Part shown: one piece after another, positions 16,930 to 29,010 of the stretch | Layout: each line of letters begins with the position of its first letter | How positions within the stretch are numbered: the first letter of the stretch is position 1 | Source of the DNA: CAXMST01 sp963790085 | GTDB taxonomy: Bacteria > Actinomycetota > Thermoleophilia > Solirubrobacterales > 70-9 | Reading direction: 5' to 3' | DNA length: 64,000 nucleotides | Assembly: GCA_963790085.1 (NCBI GenBank) | Contig: CAWBNH010000006.1 | Location: 310,001-374,000, forward strand | The notes under the pieces: model-generated | What the model was told of the DNA's origin: nothing | The model's database searches: none | The model's input: the letters and a program-made list of their open reading frames with translations, nothing else | Translations under genes and position numbers: made by a program

Positions 16930-18282
16930 TCAGGCTGTCTCATCCGCGAGGGAGCCGGGCTGGCGGCTGAGCGGGCGGGCCGTGCCGCGGCCGATCCCCT
17001 CGTAGATGATGCCCGCCTCGCGCATCGCCTCGGGATCGAGGAAGTTGCGGCCGTCGACCACCACCGGGCTCGCCATCTCCGCCGCCATCGCTCGCCAGTC
17101 GAGCGCCGCGAACTCCGGCCACTCGGTGACGAGGACCGCGGCGTCGGCGCCGCGCAGCGCCTCCTCCGCCGAGCCGGCCATCTCGACCGAGGGCAGCAGG
17201 CCGGACCCGTTCTCGCGCGCGACCGGGTCGAAGGCGACGACCTCGGCGCCCTCACCCTGAAGGCGCGCCGCGAGCACCAGGCTCGAGGCCTCCCGCATGT
17301 CGTCGGTGTGGGGCTTGAAGGCGAGGCCGAGGAGGACCACCCGCTTACCGGCCAGCGGGCCGAGATGCCGGGCGAGCTTGCCGAGCACGCGCCGCTTCTG
17401 CAGCTCATTGACCTCGATCACCGAGTTGAGCAGCTGGAAGTGGTACCCCGAGTTGCCGGCGAGCTGCTTGAGCGCGGTCACGTCCTTCGGGAAGCAGGAG
17501 CCCCCGTAGCCGATCCCGGCGTTGAGGAACTGCGGCCCGATTCGCTCGTCGAGGCCCATGCCGCGCGCCACCTCGGTCACGTCGGCACCGACCTCCTCAC
17601 AGACGTTGGCGATCTCGTTGATGAAGCTGATCTTCGTGGCGAGGAAGGCGTTCGAGGCGAGCTTGATCATCTCGGCGCTCGCGACGTCGGTGCGCACGAG
17701 CTCGCCGCCGAGTGGCCGATAGGCATCGGCGACCGCGTCCGCGGCCCATTCGTCACCGCGGTCGGCCCCGATCACCACCCGGTCCGGATGCAGGAAGTCG
17801 GCGACCGCCGAGCCCTCCTTGAGGAACTCCGGACAGGAGACGTAGGTGAGCGAGGGCAGGTCGCGGCGAATCGACTCGCCGGTCCCGGCCGGCACCGTGC
17901 TCTTCATCACCAGCGCATGCTCGGAATCGCCGGAGAGCTGCCCGACCACCGCCTGCACTCGGGAGAGGTCGGCATCGCCCGAGTAGGTAGGCGGCGTGTC
18001 GACGCAGCAGAACAGCAGCCGGACGTGATCGAGCAGATCGCCCATCGACGTCGTGAAGTTGAGCCGCTCGGCGTTGCCGCGCACGAGCTCGGGCAGGCCG
18101 GGCTCGTGAATGCCGACCTCGCCCGCCGACAGTGAGCCGATCTTGTCGGCATCGACGTCCATCGCCCAGACCTCGTGGCCCTGCTCCGCGAAGCAGGCCG
18201 CGGTGACCAGGCCGACCCAGCCGACGCCGACGACGCCGATCGGCTCCGGCGCGCCGCTGTGGTTTTCGCTGCTCTCGCTCAT
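16930..18282 (-). CDS. UDP-glucose/GDP-mannose 6-dehydrogenase family
   Basis: A protein of 450 residues. VGVGWVGLVTAACFAEQGHEV is the NAD-binding Rossmann glycine motif; CPEFLKEGSAVADF and the catalytic cysteine in GIGYGGSCFPKDV are hallmarks of the four-electron sugar-nucleotide dehydrogenases that yield UDP-glucuronate or GDP-mannuronate. The C-terminal NAD-like domain (VVLLGLAFKPHTDDMREAS) is present. It lies between the LCP gene and the pyrophosphorylase gene on the same strand, with gaps of 57 and 40 bases, consistent with one uronate-containing wall polymer pathway. The exact sugar nucleotide is not determinable from sequence alone. Confidence 0.9.
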   Translation of the reverse strand: MSESSENHSGAPEPIGVVGVGWVGLVTAACFAEQGHEVWAMDVDADKIGSLSAGEVGIHEPGLPELVRGNAERLNFTTSMGDLLDHVRLLFCCVDTPPTYSGDADLSRVQAVVGQLSGDSEHALVMKSTVPAGTGESIRRDLPSLTYVSCPEFLKEGSAVADFLHPDRVVIGADRGDEWAADAVADAYRPLGGELVRTDVASAEMIKLASNAFLATKISFINEIANVCEEVGADVTEVARGMGLDERIGPQFLNAGIGYGGSCFPKDVTALKQLAGNSGYHFQLLNSVIEVNELQKRRVLGKLARHLGPLAGKRVVLLGLAFKPHTDDMREASSLVLAARLQGEGAEVVAFDPVARENGSGLLPSVEMAGSAEEALRGADAAVLVTEWPEFAALDWRAMAAEMASPVVVDGRNFLDPEAMREAGIIYEGIGRGTARPLSRQPGSLADETA

Positions 18283-18339
18283 CGGGCGGGAATGGTCGCA
18301 GGCCCGGCGCTCACGCGCGCCGAGCGCAGCGCGCGAGCG

Positions 18340-20424
18340 CTACGCCTCGCGCATCGAGGCCGCCATCGCCAGCATCTCGGCCTCGCCGATGCTCTGGACC
18401 AGCGTGTTGTTGAGCCAGTAGGAGTTGCCCTTCTGCTTCCAGCCGACCAGCCGCAGGCGTCCGCCGTCGTAGAAGAGGAGATACTCGCGACCGTCGATCT
18501 TCCGCACCTCGGAGGCGTTGCGAAGGATCGGTGGGTCCTCCCAGGTGGTGCCCATCACGCCGTAGTACTCGGTCAGCGTCGCGGGCGTGGTCAGCGCGAT
18601 CACCGTCTTGTAGGCCGACTCCTTCTTGTTGTCGTCGTTCTCGTACTCGTAGGTGCGCGAATCGGTGCTGAAGGTCGACCCGGGGACTACCGCTGTCGGG
18701 TAGAAGACGGGGATCCCGAGTCGGCGGGCGTTCTTTTCGGCATCGGCCTCGAAGCGGTCGGCCAGCGTCGGGAACTTTTCGTCGGCGAGCGAATCGGTGG
18801 CGATCACGTCGGCGCCGTCGCCGTCGTCCTTCTTGCCCTTCTTCTTGCCCTTGCCCTTCTTCTTGTTCGACTTCTCGCCCCCGCGCTGGCCGGACGAGCC
18901 GACGCCGTTGAGGAACTCGTCGATCGCCTTCTCGACCTGTTCGTCGGTCGAGGTGACGAACGGGTCCTCGGGGCCGCCGATATCGCCCTCGAAATGGACC
19001 TCGTTGACCGGCACGTCCCTGACCGCGGCGAACGACTTCAGGATCCCGATCACGTCGCTGCCGCTGTCGATATCGGAGCGGGTGTACTCGGTGAAGATGT
19101 CGATCAGCTCGGTGCCGATCCCGATTCCCGCCACCGCACCGAGCAGCTCGCGCGGCTCGACCTTCTGGCGGGCCTCGCGCAGGAAGTCCTGCTGACGGGC
19201 TGCGCGGACCAGGTCGGTATCGAAATGCCGGTAACGGACGTACTGCAGGGCCTTGAGCCCACAGAGGCGCTGGTAGCCGGCGTTGATGTCGATCTCGGCG
19301 TAGTCGTTGGCGACCGTTCCGTCGTTGACGTTGAAGTACTCGCGGTCGACGTCGATGTAGACGCAGTCGATCGCGTTCACCGCGTCGGCGAAGCCGTCGA
19401 AGTTGATCTCGACGACGTGGTTGATGTCCAGGTCGGTGAACCGCTTGACGGTCTCCAGCGTCTTCTTCTCGCCGCCGACGGCATAGGCCTCGTTCAGCTT
19501 CGCGGGGCCAAGGCCGGGTACGTCGACCTTGAGATCGCGCGGCAGCGAGAACAGCGAGAGGACCTCCTTCTCGGGGTCGACGCGCAGCAGCATCGTCGTG
19601 TCAGAGCGGGCGCCGGCGTCGGGGTCATCGCCGGCGCGGCGGTCGGAGCCGATGATCAGGATCGTCTGCGGCTCGTCGCTCTCGACGTTGGTGAGCTGTT
19701 CGCCGATCCCCGGGATCGGCTGTAGCTGCGCGGCGATGTCCTGGACGAAGAGCAGGCCGACGACGGCGACCGAGGCCGCGATCGAGGCGACGATCAGGAC
19801 CGAGCCGCTGAGGAAGCGCAGCCAGAGGTTCGAGGAGACGGACTCGAGCTCGGCGTCGCTGACGGCCGGGGCGACGGGCGGGCGCGACGGCGGCAGCGGG
19901 CGCACGGCTGCCTGCTCGGTTACGGGAGTCCCAGGCGGGACCGCATCATCGGAACGCACCCCGGCACCGGCAGCATGGACCGCGGTGACCTCAGCGGCCT
20001 CCGGGGGGTCAGGGGCCTCCGGGGCCTCGGGGGCCTCGCCCGGATCCTCGGCAGGCTGGTCCTGGTCTGCGGCGGAGGCCTCGGCCGGTGGTCCGGCCGC
20101 GGCCGCGGCCGCATGATCAGCGGCCTCCCCCTCCGCGGCGGGCTCCCCCGCGGCCACCACCCACTCCTCGTCGGTCGGCTGGGTGGGCTCGCCGCTGGGC
20201 TCGGCGGCCTCGGCGTCGCTCGCGATCTCGGCCTCGATCCGGGCGAACTCGTCGGTCAACCCGAGGCCGGAGGCCTCGGTCTCTTCGGGCTCGAGCCCAT
20301 GGTCATCCCCCTCGCCCCCGGGGCCCTGGGGCGGCTCGGCCGGGCGCGACGGCTCGGCCGGCTCAGGGGCACCTTGGTCGCGCTCGTCCTCGGAGCCCGG
20401 CCCGTCACGCTCGACGTCGCTCAC
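18340..20424 (-). CDS. LytR-CpsA-Psr (LCP) family wall polymer ligase
   Basis: A protein of 694 residues. Residues 1-190 are a cytoplasmic, proline/alanine/glutamate-rich tail with runs such as APEAPEAPDPPEA. One membrane helix spans about 204-228. The LCP domain follows with ILIIGSDRRAGD, RSDTTMLLRVD and LFSLPRDLKVDVPG, supplying the arginines and aspartates that bind polyprenyl pyrophosphate; such enzymes attach teichoic-type polymers or arabinogalactan to peptidoglycan. A lysine/glycine-rich insert (NKKKGKGKKKGKKDD) follows the domain, then a C-terminal domain of unknown type. GTG at 20424 overlaps the M20 peptidase stop as GTGA. Confidence 0.88.
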   Translation of the reverse strand: MSDVERDGPGSEDERDQGAPEPAEPSRPAEPPQGPGGEGDDHGLEPEETEASGLGLTDEFARIEAEIASDAEAAEPSGEPTQPTDEEWVVAAGEPAAEGEAADHAAAAAAGPPAEASAADQDQPAEDPGEAPEAPEAPDPPEAAEVTAVHAAGAGVRSDDAVPPGTPVTEQAAVRPLPPSRPPVAPAVSDAELESVSSNLWLRFLSGSVLIVASIAASVAVVGLLFVQDIAAQLQPIPGIGEQLTNVESDEPQTILIIGSDRRAGDDPDAGARSDTTMLLRVDPEKEVLSLFSLPRDLKVDVPGLGPAKLNEAYAVGGEKKTLETVKRFTDLDINHVVEINFDGFADAVNAIDCVYIDVDREYFNVNDGTVANDYAEIDINAGYQRLCGLKALQYVRYRHFDTDLVRAARQQDFLREARQKVEPRELLGAVAGIGIGTELIDIFTEYTRSDIDSGSDVIGILKSFAAVRDVPVNEVHFEGDIGGPEDPFVTSTDEQVEKAIDEFLNGVGSSGQRGGEKSNKKKGKGKKKGKKDDGDGADVIATDSLADEKFPTLADRFEADAEKNARRLGIPVFYPTAVVPGSTFSTDSRTYEYENDDNKKESAYKTVIALTTPATLTEYYGVMGTTWEDPPILRNASEVRKIDGREYLLFYDGGRLRLVGWKQKGNSYWLNNTLVQSIGEAEMLAMAASMREA

Positions 20425-21515
20425 GCGCTGCCGTCGCTTTCCAGGGCCGGCCGCAGCGCGGTGGCGAAGTCGCAGAGAGCGCGGCGGTAGGCCCCGAGCG
20501 AGGCCAGCGACACCCACTCGTCCGGCCCGTGGTGGCCGGCACCGCTGGGGCCGAACTCGACCGCCGGAACACCCGCGCGGATGAACGAGATCGCGTCCGA
20601 GGCACCGTCGCGACCGACTCCGGTCACGTCCCCGTCGTGATGGGCGCTGGTCGCGGCGCAGAGGGCACGGACGAACGCGGAATCGGGATCGACCTCGACC
20701 GGCGGCCGCGTGAACGTCGAGATCACCCGCGAATCCGGCAGCCCCTCGATCTGGGCGAGGATCTGCTCCTCTTCCTGCTCGGGTAGGTAACGGATATCCA
20801 CGTCGATCACGCAGGTGTCGGGCACCTTGTTCAGGGCGTCGCCGCCCAGGATGCGACCGAGGTTGATCGAGGGGCGATCGAACAGCTCGGACGACTCCCG
20901 GCTGAACGGTAGCGACTCGATGTTGCGGAACACCGCGAACGACTTGAGGATCGCGTTGTCGCCCTCCCAAGGGGTCGAGCCGTGCGCGGCCCGGCCGCTG
21001 ACCTCCAGGCGCACCGCCAAGACCCCCTTGGCGGCCACCCCGACGTGCATGTCGGTGGGCTCGCCGGTGATCGCGAAGCTCGCCCGCAGCCCCTCGTCGA
21101 CCAGCAGATCGGTGCCGCGGTAGTCCTCGTCCTCGCTTTCCTCGTCGGGGACGATCGCGAGCAGCACCCGGACATCGCGCTGATCCTTGAGGTCGTTGAG
21201 GGCGAGCATCATCGCGGCGGCCGCGCCCTTCATGTCGTAGGCGCCGCGGCCGATCAAACGGTCGCCCTCGACCCGCGGCTCGAACTGCCCCTCGCGCCCC
21301 GGCACCACGTCGATATGCCCGTGAAGCACGATCGCCGGGGCCCCCTGCGGGCCGACGGCGGCCGTGAGGATCGGCAGCCCACGGATCTCGAGCTGGGTGG
21401 TCGGGATCTCTCGCGCCTCGAGCCAGCCCTTGACGAACCCCGCGCAGAGGCGGATCCCGTCACCCCGGGAGGTGTCGTAACCGATCAGCTTCTCGGCGAG
21501 TTGCCGCTCTTCCAT
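20421..21515 (-). CDS. M20 family metallopeptidase (ArgE/DapE-like)
   Basis: A protein of 364 residues. Zinc-site residues are visible: VLHGHIDVVPG (His, Asp), GRGAYDMKGAAAAMM (Asp), PDEESEDEDYRGTD (Glu-Glu) and GASDAISFIRAGVPAVEFGP near the end (Asp), with a C-terminal His in GAGHHGPDEW. The dimerisation domain sits between. The family removes acyl or amino acid groups, such as N-acetylornithine, succinyl-diaminopimelate or dipeptides; the substrate is not determinable. ATG at 21515 has TACCCT seven bases upstream. The stop overlaps the LCP start, so the pair is co-translated, hinting at a role near wall metabolism. Confidence 0.87.
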   Translation of the reverse strand: MEERQLAEKLIGYDTSRGDGIRLCAGFVKGWLEAREIPTTQLEIRGLPILTAAVGPQGAPAIVLHGHIDVVPGREGQFEPRVEGDRLIGRGAYDMKGAAAAMMLALNDLKDQRDVRVLLAIVPDEESEDEDYRGTDLLVDEGLRASFAITGEPTDMHVGVAAKGVLAVRLEVSGRAAHGSTPWEGDNAILKSFAVFRNIESLPFSRESSELFDRPSINLGRILGGDALNKVPDTCVIDVDIRYLPEQEEEQILAQIEGLPDSRVISTFTRPPVEVDPDSAFVRALCAATSAHHDGDVTGVGRDGASDAISFIRAGVPAVEFGPSGAGHHGPDEWVSLASLGAYRRALCDFATALRPALESDGSA

Positions 21516-21522
21516 TCGGGGA

Positions 21523-21528
21523 AGGGTA
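21523..21528 (-). promoter_or_regulatory. -10-like TACCCT of the M20-LCP operon
   Basis: On the minus strand TACCCT is followed by seven bases (tccccga) and the ATG at 21515, the spacing of a leaderless transcript. Confidence 0.45.
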
Positions 21529-21600
21529 GTGATGAGCCGGGAGCGGCCTGCGGGCTCGAGCACGCAGCCGGCGCCGGCCCTTCGGCGCGGGTCGCGTCGC

Positions 21601-21621
21601 GCTCAGCGCTCAGCGCTCAGC
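21601..21621. repeat. Three tandem copies of GCTCAGC at the atpC stop codon
   Basis: Three perfect 7-bp units abut. On the minus strand they encode the last residues and the TGA of atpC (21610-21612). Gain or loss of a unit would shift the frame at the C-terminus. Confidence 0.8.
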
Positions 21622-22038
21622 GACCGACAGAAACGCCTCCGCGCGCTCCAGGTCCTGCTCGGCGACCTCGTAGGCGGCGGACTCCTCCTCGGCCTCCTCG
21701 AGGCGCCGGCGGGCATCGGCGATCCGCTCCTTGAGCTCGGCGCTGTCCAGGGTCTCGGGATCCCGGGCCTCCTCGACCAGCACCACCACCCGGTTGGCGA
21801 AGACCTCGAGCCAGCCCTCGGCCGCGGCGAACTGCCTGCCCCGCTTGGCGTTGAACTCCTCGGCGCTCTCGTAGAGGCGCAGCTCGTGCGGAACCAGGCG
21901 CGCGAGCATCGGCGCGTGGCGGGCACGGATGCCGAGCTCGCCGATCACGGTCCGTGTCGACACCTGGAAGAGGTCCCCGTCGAAGACCGGGCCCTCCGGG
22001 GTTAGGACCTCGACGCGGATCTGCCTTGAGTCGGCCAT
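21610..22038 (-). CDS. atpC: F1Fo ATP synthase subunit epsilon
   Basis: A protein of 142 residues. The N-terminal beta-sandwich has RVEVLTPEGPVFDG, IGELGIRARHAPML and the GWLEVFANRVVVLVEEA segment typical of epsilon; the C-terminal helical hairpin (ELKERIADARRRLEEAEEE) is present, so it could inhibit ATP hydrolysis as in other bacteria. It is the last gene of the atp operon, 27 bases after atpD. Its end lies in a tandem heptamer repeat. Confidence 0.95.
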   Translation of the reverse strand: MADSRQIRVEVLTPEGPVFDGDLFQVSTRTVIGELGIRARHAPMLARLVPHELRLYESAEEFNAKRGRQFAAAEGWLEVFANRVVVLVEEARDPETLDSAELKERIADARRRLEEAEEESAAYEVAEQDLERAEAFLSVAER

Positions 22039-22065
22039 CAGCTCGATGGGGCGGTCAGGACCGCG

Positions 22066-23562
<1,497 letters not shown>

Positions 23563-23598
23563 CTCTTCTCCTTCGCTTTTCAAGTCAGTTGGCGTTTC

Positions 23599-24522
23599 CT
23601 ACGAGCCCAGCGCCTCGGCGCCGCCGACCACCTCGAGGATCTCCTGGGTGATCTCGGCCTGGCGGACCCGGTTCATCTCCAGTGTCAAGCGCTCGATCAT
23701 CTCGCCGGCGTTCTCCGCGGCGCTCCGCATCGCCGTCATCCGCGCTCCGTGCTCGGAGGCGGCCGACTCGAGCAGCGCCCGGTAGACGGAGAGGTCGACG
23801 TACTCGCCGAAAAGCAGCGACAGCGCCTGCTCCGGCTCCGGCTCGTAGAGCCAGTCGGCGCGGTTGTGGGCGTCGGCGAGCCCGAGGTCCTCGACGGCCT
23901 CGGGCTCGGGCAGGCCCTCGCCGAAGACCTCGGCCTCCTGCAGCGGCAGCAGCGTGTGGCGTCGCACATACTGGGTCAGCGGCGAGACGTACCGGTTGTA
24001 GATCAGGTCGACCCGATCGACGTCGCGGTCGATGTAGCCGGCGCTGAGCACATCGCCGATCGAGCGCGCGTCGGCAAAGCTGGGCCGGTCGGTGAAGCCG
24101 ATGAACGACTCGCTCACCCGCTCGCCCCGGAAGCTCAGGGTCGAGTTGCCGCGCCGGCCGACGACGTAGAAGGAGGCCTCCGTGCCCTCAGCTGCCAGCT
24201 CGTGCTTCAGGATCAGCCCGGCGCGAATGATCTGCGTGTTGAACGAGCCGGCCAGGCCGCGGTCGCCGGTGACGAGCAGGATGCCGACCCGCCCGGTCTC
24301 CTCGCGCTGCTGCAGCAGCGGCACGCGCTCGGCCTTCGGCCCGGCCGCCTCGGCGACCTGACGGGTCACCTTGCGAATCGACTGCGCGTAAGGGCGCAAC
24401 GCCTCGATCCGCTGCTCCGCTCGGCGCAGGCGGGCGGCGGCCACCATCTCCATCGCCCGCGTGATCTTGCGGATGTTCTTGACGGAGTTGATCCGCGTCT
24501 TGACTTCCTTCTGGGTGGCCAT
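23599..24522 (-). CDS. atpG: F1Fo ATP synthase subunit gamma
   Basis: A protein of 307 residues, the rotor shaft of F1. The N-terminal helix (QKEVKTRINSVKNIRKITRAMEMVAAARL, positions 4-32) and C-terminal helix (NRVRQAEITQEILEVVGGAEAL) that form the coiled coil are both conserved, as is the central GDRGLAGSFNTQII. It lies 33 bases after atpA and 36 before atpD in the atp operon. Confidence 0.96.
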   Translation of the reverse strand: MATQKEVKTRINSVKNIRKITRAMEMVAAARLRRAEQRIEALRPYAQSIRKVTRQVAEAAGPKAERVPLLQQREETGRVGILLVTGDRGLAGSFNTQIIRAGLILKHELAAEGTEASFYVVGRRGNSTLSFRGERVSESFIGFTDRPSFADARSIGDVLSAGYIDRDVDRVDLIYNRYVSPLTQYVRRHTLLPLQEAEVFGEGLPEPEAVEDLGLADAHNRADWLYEPEPEQALSLLFGEYVDLSVYRALLESAASEHGARMTAMRSAAENAGEMIERLTLEMNRVRQAEITQEILEVVGGAEALGS

Positions 24523-24555
24523 GGCGTCTGCCCTCTACCGCCGAAACGGTCGCTC

Positions 24556-26178
<1,623 letters not shown>

Positions 26179-26248
26179 CTGGCTAGTCGTCTCCTTGGTC
26201 TCTTTCGAAGTTTTCAGCGAGGCGCGCTGCGGCCGGGCCCGGTCGGGC

Positions 26249-26782
26249 CTAGGCAGCCTGCGCGACCTCCTTGCGCAGCTTCTCGAGGCGGTTGTGAATG
26301 CTCGCGTCGAGAACCATGTTCCCCACCTGCAGCACGAGTCCGCCGATGATCCCTTGGTCCACGACCGTGTTCAGCTCGATCGTCTGCCCCGTCTGCCGCT
26401 CGATCGCGCTTCCGACCTCCTCGGCGACGCTCGGGTCGAGCTCGACGGCGCTGGTCACGGTCACCGTCAGCCGCTTGTTCGCCTTCGCCCAGAGCTCGTC
26501 GAAGCGACCGCGGATCCTGAACAGGACGGGCATCCGGTGCTTCTCGGCGAGCAACTCGAGGAAGTTGACCAGCTCCGGGTTGGCTCCGGTGATCGCCCGG
26601 GAGATCCCTTCCCGCTTCTCCTCCGAGGAGAAGTAGGGGCTGAAGAAGAAGACCTGCAGATCGCGGTTGGTCGACAGGGCATCGGTGACCTCGCCGAGCT
26701 GCTCGTGCACCTCCTCGAGGTCCCCCCGCTCGCTCGAGACGTCGAACAACGCCTCCGCGTAGACCCGGGCGATCTCCTCCAT
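26249..26782 (-). CDS. atpH: F1Fo ATP synthase subunit delta
   Basis: A protein of 177 residues, part of the peripheral stalk joining F1 to the b subunits. The N-terminal helical domain (ARVYAEALFDVSSERGD) and the C-terminal VDQGIIGGLVLQVGNMVLDASI, a strong delta signature, are present. It is separated by only three bases from atpF. Length is normal for a stand-alone delta, unlike the b-delta fusion of mycobacteria. Confidence 0.95.
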   Translation of the reverse strand: MEEIARVYAEALFDVSSERGDLEEVHEQLGEVTDALSTNRDLQVFFFSPYFSSEEKREGISRAITGANPELVNFLELLAEKHRMPVLFRIRGRFDELWAKANKRLTVTVTSAVELDPSVAEEVGSAIERQTGQTIELNTVVDQGIIGGLVLQVGNMVLDASIHNRLEKLRKEVAQAA

Positions 26783-26785
26783 CGG

Positions 26786-27382
26786 CTATTCGCCCCCGCT
26801 CCCGGAGTCGCCCGCCAGGGCGGAGAAGTCGACCTCTCGCAGCGCGTCCTCGACCAGCCGCTGCTGATCCTCGGCGGTGAGCGCCTTGCGCGTCACGCGC
26901 TCGGTGGCGAGCACGGTCAGGTCCGCGATCTCCTTGCGGATCCTCTCGAGCGAGCGCCTCGTCTCGGCCTCGATGTCCTTGCGCGCGGCCGCGATCAACT
27001 CCTCGCGCTTGACGCGGCCCTCCTCGGTCGCCTCCGCCTTCGCGTTGTCGCCGGCCCGCTTCGCGCGGACGACGATCTCGTCGGCCTGCTCGCGTGCCTC
27101 CTTGAGCCGCTCCCGGTACTCGGCGAGCAACTCGTCGGCCTCGCGACGCTGACGCTCGGCGGCCGTGATGTTCTCGTTGATCGCGTCGGCGCGCTTCTGC
27201 AGCGCATCGCGAATCCGCGGGAAGGCGGCCTTCGAGAGCACGACCAGCGTGAACAGGAAGGCGATCACCGTCCAGATCATCAGGCCGAGCCCGGGCTCGA
27301 CCAGAAAGGCCCCGCCGCCCTCGTCCTCGGCGGTCTCGGCGCCGAGCAACAGGACGCCGGCTATGTCGCTGACGAACTCCAC
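26786..27382 (-). CDS. atpF: F1Fo ATP synthase subunit b
   Basis: A protein of 198 residues. One membrane helix near residues 29-48 (LGLMIWTVIAFLFTLVVLSK) is followed by the long charged helix of the stator (ADELLAEYRERLKEAREQAD). About 25 residues precede the helix, as in other actinobacterial b subunits. It lies six bases after atpE and three before atpH. Confidence 0.94.
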   Translation of the reverse strand: MEFVSDIAGVLLLGAETAEDEGGGAFLVEPGLGLMIWTVIAFLFTLVVLSKAAFPRIRDALQKRADAINENITAAERQRREADELLAEYRERLKEAREQADEIVVRAKRAGDNAKAEATEEGRVKREELIAAARKDIEAETRRSLERIRKEIADLTVLATERVTRKALTAEDQQRLVEDALREVDFSALAGDSGSGGE

Positions 27383-27388
27383 GCCGGC

Positions 27389-27664
27389 CTAGAGGAAGAA
27401 GGCGATCAGGCCGAAGATGAAGGTGTAGAAGGCGACCGCCTCGGTCAGCGCGAAGCCGAGCCAGCGGATGCTCTGCAGCTCTCCCGCCATCTCCGGCTGG
27501 CGCGCCACCGACTCGATCTCCTTGCCGAAGATGAAGCCGATGCCGATGCCGGCGCCGATCGAACCGAGCCCGGCGCCGACGCCGAGTGCGATCGCCTTGC
27601 CGGCGTCGGTGATGCCGTCGGCCAGCACCTGTTCGGACGCCTGGGCCAGGGGTAGAAAGTCCAT
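27389..27664 (-). CDS. atpE: F1Fo ATP synthase subunit c
   Basis: A protein of 91 residues with two membrane helices: the glycine-rich first helix (GVGAGLGSIGAGIGIGFIFG), the polar loop ARQPEM and the second helix holding the proton-binding glutamate (GFALTEAVAFYTF). No sodium-binding residues stand out, so it should be proton-coupled. AAAAGGAG lies upstream of the ATG. An N-terminal extension of about 15 residues (FLPLAQASEQVLADG) precedes the first helix. Confidence 0.95.
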   Translation of the reverse strand: MDFLPLAQASEQVLADGITDAGKAIALGVGAGLGSIGAGIGIGFIFGKEIESVARQPEMAGELQSIRWLGFALTEAVAFYTFIFGLIAFFL

Positions 27665-27682
27665 TGGTCGTTGTCTCCTTTT

Positions 27683-28612
27683 CTAGTGGCTCTCGGCGGT
27701 CGCGCCGCCGATGTAGATTGCGGTCAGGATCGTGAAGATGAAGGCCTGAAGGCCGGCGACGATGCCGATCTCGAAGACGAAGAAGGCGAAGGCGGCGGGG
27801 AGCGTCAGCCAGCCGAGCGCCGTGACGCCGAGCAGCACGGCGAGTCCGCCGCCCATGAACAGCAGCAGCAGGTGGCCGGCGAGGATGTTGGCGAAGAGCC
27901 GCACCGAGAGCGAGACCAGCCGGACGACGTTCGAGATCGCCTCGATCACCCAGACGAACGCCTTGAAGGCGAACGGCATCTCCTCGAGACCGGCCGGCAG
28001 CCAGGTCCCGAAGTACTTGAAGAAGCCGTGCTCGCGGATGCCCTCGACGTTGTAACTAGTCCAGACGATCAGCGTCAGCACCAGCGGGACCGAGATGTTG
28101 GCCGTGGCCGCGTACAGCGCGAAGGTCGGGATCTCCATCCCGAAGACGTTGACCGGGTGCTCGGTGTTGGTCGGCAGCGGGATCAGGCCGATGATGTTCG
28201 AGACGAGGATGAAGAAGAAGAGCGTCGCGAGAACCGGGAACCAGCGCTGGGCTCGCTGCTCGTCGAGGTTGTCCTCGGTGATCTGGCCGGCGACGAGGTT
28301 GTAGGCAAGCTCGGTCGTGGTCTGGACCAGGTTCGGCTTCTCCGTCATCCGGCGGGCGATCCAGACCATGCCGCCGATCGTGATCGCCGATGCGAGGGCC
28401 AGGTAGAGGACCGCCTTGTTGATCGACATGTCGATCCCGAAGATCGTGATCTCGACCCAGGGTTCGAGCCGGAACTCGTCCTGGGGCTTGAACGACTCGT
28501 TCTTGCCGTCGCTGCCGAAGATCAGCCCGAAGGCGACCAGGCCGATGAAGTAGACCGCGGCGATCACCAGCACCTTCTTGCCGGTGCTGAGGCTGCTCCA
28601 CCGAGCCCTCAT
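27683..28612 (-). CDS. atpB: F1Fo ATP synthase subunit a
   Basis: A protein of 309 residues with five to six membrane segments. The essential arginine is in SLSVRLFANILAGH, and the region TLFFFILVSNIIGLIPL is conserved. ATG at 28612 overlaps the stop of the upstream AtpI-like gene as ATGA. It forms the proton half-channels against the c-ring. Confidence 0.95.
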   Translation of the reverse strand: MRARWSSLSTGKKVLVIAAVYFIGLVAFGLIFGSDGKNESFKPQDEFRLEPWVEITIFGIDMSINKAVLYLALASAITIGGMVWIARRMTEKPNLVQTTTELAYNLVAGQITEDNLDEQRAQRWFPVLATLFFFILVSNIIGLIPLPTNTEHPVNVFGMEIPTFALYAATANISVPLVLTLIVWTSYNVEGIREHGFFKYFGTWLPAGLEEMPFAFKAFVWVIEAISNVVRLVSLSVRLFANILAGHLLLLFMGGGLAVLLGVTALGWLTLPAAFAFFVFEIGIVAGLQAFIFTILTAIYIGGATAESH

Positions 28613-29010
28613 CGCTGCGCCTCGCCCTCCTGCAGGTGGGCGACGCCCTCGCCGAGCAGGTGTGCCGTGACCAGCGCCGCGGCGAGCAGAGCGGCGGCGA
28701 GGCCCGCCTCGCGGTCACCCGCGAGGCCGACGATCAGGATCGCCGCGGCGAGGATCCAGAGGCGGCCGAGCATCGCGGCGGCCGTCAGGCCGAGTGCAGC
28801 GGTGCGGTTGGCCGCGCCGAGGGCTTCGGCGCGGCGGCGGTCGGCGAAGGCCTTGCCAACCCGTCCCGCGACCCAGGCCCCACCCGCGGCGAGGTAGCCG
28901 GCGATCGGCGCGCCGACGGCGATGAAGACGGGCAGCGCGAGAGCGAGCACGAGCAGGTCGAGGTTGCGCGCAACATCGGCCGCCGTGATGCGGGGTGCAG
29001 TCACCGACAT
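28609..29010 (-). CDS. atpI: AtpI-like membrane protein at head of atp operon
   Basis: A protein of 133 residues with four likely membrane segments (LLVLALALPVFIAVGAPIAGYL; AAGGAWVAGRV; LTAAAMLGRLWILAAAILIVGL; AAALLAAALVTAHLLGEGV). Sequence is weakly conserved, but position directly before atpB with an ATGA overlap and size fit AtpI, proposed to aid c-ring assembly or magnesium supply. The chosen ATG at 29010 begins MSVTAPRI; a longer upstream frame reads as random arginine-rich sequence. Confidence 0.7.
   Translation of the reverse strand: MSVTAPRITAADVARNLDLLVLALALPVFIAVGAPIAGYLAAGGAWVAGRVGKAFADRRRAEALGAANRTAALGLTAAAMLGRLWILAAAILIVGLAGDREAGLAAALLAAALVTAHLLGEGVAHLQEGEAQR

Noticed and set aside
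20425..20970. N-terminal extension of the LCP gene to 20970
   Set aside because: It runs through the M20 peptidase gene; GTG 20424 in a GTGA overlap is the natural start.
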